A DNA stretch of 64,000 nt from Favolaschia claudopus (taxonomy: Eukaryota > Basidiomycota > Agaricomycetes > Agaricales > Mycenaceae): positions 620,001 through 684,000 of the forward strand of contig JAWWNJ010000047.1 in NCBI GenBank assembly GCA_037176885.1, read 5' to 3'. The notes under the pieces were generated by a model, which saw nothing but the letters and a program-made list of their open reading frames with translations, searched no databases and was not told the origin of the DNA. The translations under genes and the position numbers were made by a program. How positions within the stretch are numbered: position 1 is the first letter of the stretch; each line of letters begins with the position of its first letter. Shown here in pieces: positions 56,656 to 64,000 of this stretch.

Positions 56656-57180
56656 TAGTGTTGCCGCGGCTCGGCTCGGCTAAGGCTAGCCGACGAGCCA
56701 AGCTAAAAATAAGCCAGCCGCAGCCAGCTGTTGAAGCCACGGCTATAGCCGTCGGCTCAAAGCCATTTTTTCAACTCGTTCGGTAGTGCGCGACAGTGGT
56801 TCTACGGGTAAGCTAGGCATCCGGAAACATCCTCTGAGACACCTGCTTCAATAATTTGTGCAAGGTGCCTCGTGTCGGTGGGTTTTAGCGGGGTGCTCGT
56901 CATCGACGTCACAGCTGTCACTCACGTAACGTTTCGTGACAGTTTTCAAAATCTTCGTCGTTCAATGTGTTGAGGAGCAAAGAGTGCCAGGAGCAACATG
57001 CACCGGCCCTTGCAAGTCAACAGAGCATGTTTGGAAGATAATCCTAGCCCGTATATGGGCTGGATTCCTGGGAATAGAAAAAGTGGTCGGAGCCATCAAT
57101 TAGCCATCACTGAGCCGCGGAGAGCCCGGCTCCAGCGGCTCGGCTCACGAGCCAGCCGTAGCCAGCCGACGGCAACACTA
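56656..57180. mobile_element. Non-autonomous hAT element (MITE-like), 525 bp
   Basis: Starts TAGTGTTGCCG and ends CGGCAACACTA, perfect 11-bp inverted repeats, between CTTGCGAG duplications. Subterminal repeats of GGCTCGGC, AGCCAGCCG and CGAGCC words line both ends (56665-56765 and 57105-57170). No transposase remains. The first seven terminal bases (TAGTGTT) equal those of the autonomous element at 19150, but the subterminal words differ, so it belongs to a related, not the same, family. Confidence 0.93.
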
Positions 57181-57188
57181 CTTGCGAG
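57181..57188. repeat. Right 8-bp target site duplication of the short hAT element
   Basis: CTTGCGAG, identical to 56648-56655. Confidence 0.93.
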
Positions 57189-57452
57189 TCATGAAGTATC
57201 CGGCGTCACTATTTTTGCTTATGTCATTGCTCACTACTCTATTCAGCAGCAAGATAATAGCGATATTGGTTCAAGTCATTGTCTAAACTTGTTCAATTTT
57301 CAACCAGATAGAAGTTCAACGTTCAACCTTGAATCAACCATCAATTGTTTCCGAACTGTTCCGAAGCAATGCCGAAGACTGTCACACCCGTCACACAACG
57401 GATCACTGCAAGTATCACCGGCACGCCGAAGTTGTTCTCCGACTCCACCACC

Positions 57453-57871
57453 ATGGGCGACACGCTCTGCAGCGGCCTCGCCTACCTCTTCAGTTGTTGC
57501 TGTACGTCCAAACAACCCCAACCCAATCTCCCTCACCCACCTCACCCTCCCGCCCAGGTTTCTGCACCAGCGCCGACCCCGGCTCCGACGGCTCAGGCTG
57601 GTGCTCCGGCTCGCGAAAGAGCGCCAAAGCCCGACGCGACCCCCGAGAAAAGGCGCTGAAACAAGAGTTTATGGATCGCGGATATCGCAAAGACGCTGTT
57701 TCCGGACGTATACACGTGGAAAACCAATCGCAGTCGGTGTTGATGGCTGCTGCTATTGGTCAGAGACCGAGTTCTGAGTCGACGCCGAGGCAAGGCAGCA
57801 CGCCGAACGTTAACGAGCAGCATGCGATGGGTGCAGCGGGAAAGACACTCGGGGTAGACCCTCCTACATAA
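57453..57871 (+). CDS. Small Cys-rich hypothetical protein
   Basis: Two exons in phase (57453-57501, 57558-57871) encode 120 residues: MGDTLCSGLAYLFSCCCFCT, then GWCSGSRKSAKARRDPREKA, LKQEFMDRGYRKDAVSGRIH, ending KTLGVDPPT. The intron is 56 bases with GTACGT and CCCAG. The Cys-rich start could be a palmitoylated membrane anchor, by analogy with small basidiomycete proteins of this shape. No family is recognised. A reading through the intron also stays open for a while but gives low-complexity Pro/Ala repeats. Confidence 0.55.
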
Positions 57872-58335
57872 GCTAGTCGGCTCGCCTTTGTTTCTTTCGA
57901 TTTTCTAACATCATTCTTGGATTTAGGAAATGTGCCTGCATCCCTAGTTTCACAGCTCTCGCCTTTGGACTTTGCATAGGACGGAACTCTATATCATCGT
58001 TACGAACAAATATCATGCCTCTGGACCTTATCACCACCTCTATTCGCACAATTTATCGCATTTGACTATTCGCCACTTGGACAAGAGATCTCAAATCCGT
58101 CTCAACTTAGTGTGAGTAACAACAAACAATGAGTTCTCAACACAACACTCTGCAGCTTGGATTGCGACATCAAAAACTTCCCTTCCGCCGGCCCGCCAAC
58201 CAGCGTCATTTGACAAGTTTTTTCTTACCACACAACCAGAAGACTCGCCCCCGCTCAAAATGCACTGATCACCCGACGAGTAGCCGCCTACAAATACACT
58301 CTCTCTGTCAACTTTCGTCATTCTCTACGCCGAAT
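57872..58335. other. Intergenic region upstream of the GDSL esterase
   Basis: An in-frame ATG at 58129 would extend the esterase, but the sequence between is not signal-peptide-like, so this is treated as leader. Confidence 0.4.
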
Positions 58336-59888
58336 ATGCTCCCTCTTCTCCAACTTGCCTTGCCCATTCTCATCCTCTCCCTCTGTCTCTCCCTACAAAC
58401 GCAGGCTCAGACACCCCCCACAACAGGAACCTTCCCTATTCTTCTTAACTCCACATCGCCACTCACTCTCGCGATCAAACCTACATGCGGTTCTCTCGAC
58501 TCGACGAACTTCGCGCAGGTTAATGCTGGGATTGATTTGAATTCGATTAAGTAAGAGCATTTCCGCTGAACGAGACTCGAATTATCTTTTATTCACGTAC
58601 TCAAGAACCCTCGTAACCTTCGGTGACTCCTGGACCTCTACCGGAGGTACGCGTTCATCATCCTATTTTATTGATTTCAAATCAACGCATCGCATTTCGA
58701 TGTGTCCCTCGCTTCCCTTTCTAATATTTGGCCTATGGATTTGAATTATTCTCAAAGCCAACGGCACCGTCCCTCTGCCCCCAGTCCTCCACCCACCCCT
58801 CCCCTCCGCCGGCGCCCGCAACTCGGAAAACCGCCGCGCCACAAACGGCTTCATGTGGAGTGAACGCCTCGAGATGGATCTTAATGCGAAATTGCTTGAT
58901 GTGCGTTTCTCTCTCAGGTTTCTGCTAATTCCATCTCAACTTCATTTGCCTTGGGAGACAGTACTCCTGGGGCGGCGCCATCATCGACAACTTCGCCTAC
59001 AACACCACCACTCCGCTCAACGCCTCTGCCGTGCAGCGCTCGGACTTTGTCTCTCAAGCGGCGCTCTTTGCCCTGCAAGGTCGATTTTTGGATGCGCTGG
59101 TGCCGGAGGAGACGTTGTATACGGTGGGGTTTGGTATTAAGTAAGCGTTAATGTATGGAGTTTCTCGCCGAATTTGATTCGTTTGTTTGTTAGTGATAAC
59201 GGACAGTTTAGTATCGGTGAGCATAATCGAGCACTGACAAATAAAACCATCTCGAGATTTTTCTGACGACGATCCACGCAGCGGGTGGAGACATAGATAT
59301 TGCAATTAACACCTACGTATGTCTTTCCCCTCTCCTTAAGCAATTATCTTCAATTTCTTGAACCTGTACATATGCAGCTAACAAAACTCGCTGAACTCCA
59401 AGCAGCCGGTGCGAAGAACATCCTCATCCATGGCGTAGGTCTCCTCCTCCTTCCTGTCATCCTTGCTCACTTGCCCGTCACCTTGCTCTGTTCCCATAGA
59501 TGTACACATCCCACTCTTTCACCACCACCCTCCAATCCCGCATCTTCGCCTACCTCGTCGACTCCCACTCCCAGAATTCCACCAACATCGCATTTGTCGA
59601 CCTCCAACCTCTCTTCGGGGCCATCTCCGCCAACCCCAGCGCATTCGGCTACACGGGAAACGCAACGTGTTTGATTAGCGCGACTACGATTGTCGGGGGG
59701 TGTGAAGAGCCGGATACGAGTGTTTTTTATATTCGTGAGTCATCGCTGTTCTGCGTCGGTGTGTGAGTGAGGGAAAGAGAGATGGCTGATTTTATTATTA
59801 TTATTTTGTAGCCGGCCACCCATCCATGACGACCCACGGGCTGATCAACGAATATACGCAGACAGTGCTGAGGGAATGCGCCATCTAG
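58336..59888 (+). CDS. GDSL/SGNH esterase, CE16-like acetylesterase
   Basis: Nine exons, most joined in phase (58336-58550, 58606-58646, 58758-58900, 58972-59140, a small exon near 59195, one near 59281-59318, then about 59377-59433, 59501-59735 and 59813-59888). The start was chosen for its signal peptide (MLPLLQLALPILILSLCLSL). SGNH blocks: the nucleophile in LVTFGDSWTSTG, the Gly of YSWGGAIIDNF, block III as VGFGINDNGQFS, then MYTSHSFTTTLQSRIFAYLV, and the acid-base pair in FYIPGHPSMTTHGLINEY. These are the marks of fungal carbohydrate esterase family 16, which removes acetyl groups from xylan-derived sugars; secretion fits that role. The enzyme looks complete. The family call rests on block order and fungal context, so another SGNH lipase is possible. 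Confidence 0.85.
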
Positions 59889-60114
59889 GGCGCGGACGAG
59901 CGGAGCATCGGGAAATTTTTTCTTTATAGTAGTGATTCGGTACAACTTGTGAGCAATGCAGTTCATCTATCACCGCAGTACGTGTACATACCATAGTCCA
60001 TCCGGCCCGTCCATACAACCACCCAATCTCAATTCCATACAGTTCGCAGAAGAAATGAAAGACAAAACAAGACAGGAAAAGAAGATAACAAATTGATACC
60101 CAGTTTAATCCCTT

Positions 60115-61747
60115 TTAACTAGTAGAAATAGAAGCCGAGTCCAAGAGCCTTTCGACCCTGTCCATTGCGGTCTTCGCGCCGTCTAGGATGTGTTGCATGA
60201 AGGGGGTGTAGTTGCCGTCGTATGTCTATTTCGATGTCATCATTAGGGATGTGAGTAAAGAAGAAGATTCACCTGGCTGATAGCATCGAAGTGCACGGCA
60301 CGCTTGTCGAATGCGATGTACATCGGAGGGTAACCGGCCAATAGTAGCGGCAGTGACGCGGCAAGTCTTGCTACTCGCCCGTTTCCATCCTGAAGATAGA
60401 GAGTAAGATTGAGTAATTCACACAGGATCAACAAACAATTTGACGGTGATCATTTACGCACATCGAAAGGATGGCACCTGACCAGAACAAGATGCAGCCA
60501 GCTGGCCACAGCGAACGCGTTCGTCGTGTTTTTCAGGAGAGCCTGGTCATTCACGTCCATTTCAACAAGGAGCTCATTGAATTTTGAGACGAACCTTCGT
60601 AGATCTGCATATCGCAACAAGCTCAGAGTCCACCTTGAGATAAGGGCAGAATCTGACCCTCCCCTTCGGCTCATTCACATACACCGTCTGCCGAGTAATC
60701 GTACGGGTGTCGCCCGGCGGGATATAGTATTGGCCATGGAATCGCGCCGTCGCCATAACTCTAGAATGAATGTCCGAGATCTTGTATGGCGTCAAGTCTT
60801 GATGATGTCTTGCGATAAGATCAACTACATCGTAGGCCTGTATAATGGATGGATTTTGATTCGCGTACTATAGAATCCGAGGATGACTTACAGCCAGGGT
60901 GTCATGCAAGATGTCCCTTATAACCGATTCGTCTGCGATTTCGCTTGCTGGATGTACCTCGACTCGGCCTTCGACCACACCATGACGAATCAGGTCTTCG
61001 GCAGACTTTTCACTCGTCAGGTAAGATTCGCAGAATGCATGCTATAACACTTACGCTCTCAGTGATACGAAATGTCTTCTCGATGTGATTCGTTTCGATG
61101 GCGCTGGCGAGCAGAAATCCACGATACTGCGCCGACCCCGGTCTGAAATGCGATTGCCATCGCTTGCGCAGATCTTCGTGGCCCGGCGGCAACGGTAGAT
61201 AGGGAGGAAAACGGTGTTCCGCGGTGGCTTTCCAAGACTGAAAGGCTGGGACCAGAGGATTAAGCGACGCGCTGACATCGATGATATCACTTACTCGTCG
61301 TTGCCAAGTCCGACGCTGCAGCATCTACCGCCTCGACATGCAGCTGGTCGTCCCACTTGTCGACCACTGAGTCCAGTTCGTTGTCCTGAATATCCATGTC
61401 TGCCAACTGAGCCTGAATCTAAAGGCGAAATTCAGTTTTCCAGGACTTTAGACACCGAAAGCTCACTTACTTCTTGCCCAAGCTCGATAGCAGTCCCCAT
61501 CGCGCCGAGGTCGTTGTACGCGGTCGCAAGACGAGCCTTCACGTAGACCATTTCCGAGCATTCATGATGCAGCTTCAACTGACTCTCGTAGAAACGCGCG
61601 AGATCCTGCGGCTTCGCCGAGTCGGGCTCTCCCTTGACGAAATCCGGCCGTGTCTGATAAAGTGGGTCAGCGGGGGTGTAAGGCACGGCGGCGAGCAGTT
61701 CCGCATACGTTCAGCAACGGATGAGAGCCGGCGAGAGCGCCTGACAT
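60115..61747 (-). CDS. Fic domain protein (possible AMP-transferase), with a frame break
   Basis: Exons: 61747-61709, 61653-61471, 61418-61295, 61245-61055, 61005-60892, one from about 60838 to 60462, 60389-60273 and 60225-60115. The start is MSGALAGSHPLLN; alternatives upstream meet stops. The N-terminal part is helical and TPR-like (ARFYESQLKLHHECSEMVYV). Next come YRGFLLASAIETNHIEKTF, where inhibitory helices of Fic proteins lie, and DIHSRVMATARFHGQYYIPP. The Fic motif is complete across an intron: HPFD joined to DGNGRVARLA, matching HPFxxGNGRxxR. Fic enzymes transfer AMP or other phosphate-containing groups to protein hydroxyls. Between KVDSELVAICRSTK and FVSKFNELLVEMD (about 60590-60600) the frame shifts by one base and no intron of normal size fits. 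This may be an assembly error, an unseen splice or a disabling mutation. Confidence 0.75.
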
Positions 61748-61971
61748 CGGGGGGCCGTCGGGACTGGTCGTGGTCGCAGACGAAGATACAAGTCGGGCCT
61801 GCGGACCGAATAAAGCCGAGAACTTGAAAAATAGCCTGGTAATTCGAAGAACAATCTTCGAGAACTTGCCAGAAAGGCGTCATACGTGGAGGGTTTCTCA
61901 GGTACAAGGCGAGTTGCGTAATCTGCAAATATTCTCTATTTTGGAGCTATCAAGGTACATAGGAGCAATTA

Positions 61972-62976
61972 TCAAGTTTCGATGATGAGAATTATCGTTT
62001 GAACTTGGGGAAATGCCTTGCGATATTCAGAGTCCAATTCAGCTGCCTTGTAAATTCGCAGCTCATCCAACACACCCCCCGAGCGCACAATCAAGTTGGT
62101 TACCTCTTCTTTGGTGGTCATGTATACGTATCCGGACGAATGGCACGGATCAGGTAGTCCTATGATGCGAAGCGCGGGGAGGGTCAACCGCACAAGGACA
62201 CTGGCCACCTCCTCCCCAGAGTCCTCCTCCGTAGCGTAGAGAATGAGTTCGCGCAGATGCGGCAAAACTAGGAGTTTGCCACCTCTCGCTTCGCATTGCC
62301 CGCAAGTGAGCCGCGCTTTGAAGCTGACGAGTGGAGAGCATGAATACAATATCTCCATGCATTCAGTAGCGTAGAGGCATCGGGCATCTATGTGCGTCAA
62401 TTGTGTCCACGGCAACTGAATGGCGGCTGGTGCGAAAAGCTCTCCCAGAACAACGTGTGTTAGTTGGGGCCCATCAGTGAAAAGCTCGACTGCCACCTCC
62501 ACTCTGCCATATGGCAGACGAGTAGGGCTCAGGTCCAACTGTTTCAGGAGCGGCATAGCGCCCTCGATGGTAAGCAACGATTCGAGGGGCATATGAACAT
62601 CGAAATATTCCAGACGGTGAGAGTGGCCAATGATAGTATCAACAATTGGGTCAACATTGACGGTGATATGTTTGGTGGGCTGAGGGGACTCTAGGCGGAT
62701 GGAAAGGGGACCGGATCCTGAGCGAGACAGCCAGATGTTCAAAATATTTTGTATGTCCGCCACGCGAAGAGAATCATCCTCCGAGAGCTTGATTTCGACC
62801 GCTCTCCAGAGACTCGGAGTAGAGAACGCAATCGCTCGCCAGAGTCCGCATATTTGACCCAACAACAAGGGTGAATGCAGCCCATGAAGCGGCGGACATT
62901 CTGGGTAGCTTGGAAGGAATTTTGTGAAGATTTCAGCTACAATCTCCGCCGGTAGCGATAACGCAGGTGGCCGCAT
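61972..62976 (-). CDS. F-box-like protein, family 2, copy 2
   Basis: A single exon of 334 residues from ATG 62976. The F-box-like block is LSLPAEIVAEIFTKFLPSYP with LLLGQICGLWRAIAFSTPSL, then leucine-rich repeats (ILNIWLSRSGSGPLSIRLES, AMPLLKQLDLSPTRLPYGRV). Clearly related to the gene at 43162-44226 through its length, F-box and the WLSRSGxxPLSIRL segment. A probable SCF substrate adaptor. The N-terminus is about 30 residues shorter than in copy 1, so an upstream exon is possible. Confidence 0.75.
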   Translation of the reverse strand: MRPPALSLPAEIVAEIFTKFLPSYPECPPLHGLHSPLLLGQICGLWRAIAFSTPSLWRAVEIKLSEDDSLRVADIQNILNIWLSRSGSGPLSIRLESPQPTKHITVNVDPIVDTIIGHSHRLEYFDVHMPLESLLTIEGAMPLLKQLDLSPTRLPYGRVEVAVELFTDGPQLTHVVLGELFAPAAIQLPWTQLTHIDARCLYATECMEILYSCSPLVSFKARLTCGQCEARGGKLLVLPHLRELILYATEEDSGEEVASVLVRLTLPALRIIGLPDPCHSSGYVYMTTKEEVTNLIVRSGGVLDELRIYKAAELDSEYRKAFPQVQTIILIIET

Positions 62977-64000
62977 GAATGTTCCTATGACGAACGAAAG
63001 TATTGTTAAATTTGAAACGAAGGCAGAAGAGCGCGGTAGAAGAAGACGCGCTTACAATTATTTCTATCCCCTCAAATAAGCGGCTGTATCATTGGCCTGT
63101 TCAAAACCTTCTCTTACAAGACCTGCAGAATGACGAGATACGAATAAGTATCTGCCACGTTGCGACTACGAATCTGAGATTGGTCGGTTCTCCGCGTCAC
63201 ATGGGGATTAGTGAAGACCAGGGTAAAGATAGAAGGACTTACAGCTAGCGCTACAGCAGAGGACGACGATAAGCCCGCAGTGAATGCCTCCAGTCAACAC
63301 GAACGTTGTGGGGTGGGACAAGTGATGCCGGCAAATGCCGAGCAGAACTGATGTCATGTCATGACTACGCCGATCGGCTAACTCAACGTTGGCCGCTCCC
63401 GCCACGTCGATATTGACGTCGACTTCCGACGACCCAGCGGCTGGCAAACGACATATCTAGGGTCTTTGTTAGGGTAAAGAAGGTGAAATTTGAGTTCCTT
63501 GCATCCGGATTTCCTTCCATCTTCCGCCTCTTGCGACAATAACTCGAGCTCGGCTGCAACAGTGTCACTGTGTCAGCAGAAGTTATCATGTGTCCCCTAA
63601 TCTTTGTGCACCATTGCTCGAATCCCCCTGTCTCCTTGGCCTTCTGAATCGGCTACGCTGGACAAACGGTCAAAGAACTGCATCGTTCACAACTTTTGGC
63701 GAGTTTTTTCACATCATCTGTTCGTGAATCGTCTTTAACGAGGTTGGTCACCAGGTGAATATGATTGCGTCCGAGTCGCGGGTTCTGAACTCTCACTCTG
63801 AGGACAGAGTTCGAGTAGGCGTTGCGGAGGTTCACCCTGTAATATACATTTCCTACTATATACATCGTGAAGCTATTAACCTTTGAAGCTAGGAATAATT
63901 TTGAGCCGCTACCTGGCGACATATCGAGTCGATTTTTCATAGTCCTGTGAGATATTCATGTGTCAAGTCCGTGAACAAGTCCGTCGTGAATCGTCATCCC
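62977..64000. other. Right edge of the window, no supported gene
   Basis: A minus-strand open stretch at 63940-63653 contains protein-like sequence (NAYSNSVLRVRVQNPRLGRN, HIHLVTNLVKDDSRTDD) after an acceptor-like TTACAG at about 63840. It may be an exon of a gene that continues beyond the window. No domain is recognised. Confidence 0.3.

Noticed and set aside
56998..57777. 259-residue plus-strand open frame
   Set aside because: It spans the right end of the short hAT element and its target duplication and runs into the Cys-rich gene in another frame.
1..64000. CRISPR array, operons, prophage or a bacterial defence system
   Set aside because: The intron-rich genes, TATA boxes and families are those of a basidiomycete nucleus; no evenly spaced short direct repeats of CRISPR type were seen.

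Overview
The window is nuclear DNA of a mushroom-forming basidiomycete (Agaricomycetes). The genes have many introns of about 45-80 bases with GT..AG ends and CTRAY-type branch sites. The gene content is typical of that class: WSC, WOPR (Gti1/Pac2), DUF6699, a fruit-body-specific-protein-like gene, CE16-type GDSL esterase, several F-box proteins and hAT DNA transposons. Bacterial-style operons, CRISPR arrays and ribosome binding sites do not apply, and none was seen.

Layout. 0-13 kb is ordinary: a two-domain WSC secreted protein (-), a serine carboxypeptidase S10 (-), a calpain-type protease (+) and an MFS sugar transporter (-). 13.3-28.2 kb is accessory and repeat-rich. It holds a nine-exon orphan gene (+), a 2.6 kb degenerate exon-like repeat array, the start of a second orphan gene (-), a complete 5,005-bp hAT transposon with a perfect 8-bp target duplication, a second exon-like array with CCGCTGCGCGGC boxes, and a truncated copy of the sugar transporter lying in a 2.05 kb segmental duplication. 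29-53 kb is gene-dense: a zinc-finger protein (-), a strikingly divergent histone H4 (+), a small membrane protein (-), two paralogous F-box proteins (+) flanking a DUF6699 protein and a secreted LysM-LysM-DPBB fusion (+), a third F-box protein (-), a fruit-body-specific-protein-like secreted protein (-), another small secreted protein (-) and a WOPR transcription regulator (-) interrupted by a 1,335-bp repeat-filled intron. 54-57.2 kb is repeat-rich again: a Pro/Ser-rich orphan gene, a ladder of four Pol III B-box-like motifs, and a 525-bp non-autonomous hAT element with its own 8-bp target duplication. 57.4-64 kb holds a small Cys-rich protein (+), a GDSL esterase (+), a Fic-domain protein (-) and a fourth F-box protein (-).

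Together the genes suggest a saprotrophic or developmental toolkit: cell-wall sensing or binding (WSC, LysM-DPBB), extracellular hydrolysis (carboxypeptidase, CE16 esterase), sugar uptake, and developmental regulation (WOPR, fruit-body protein, F-box expansion). The most interesting items are the divergent H4 (K12I, K31Q, K77R and about 20 other changes), the LysM-DPBB fusion, the two hAT elements defined by exact TSDs, the truncated transporter duplication, and the arrays of exon-like units. Exon models given with phases were worked out by hand. Family assignments come from motif recognition and were not checked by database search.
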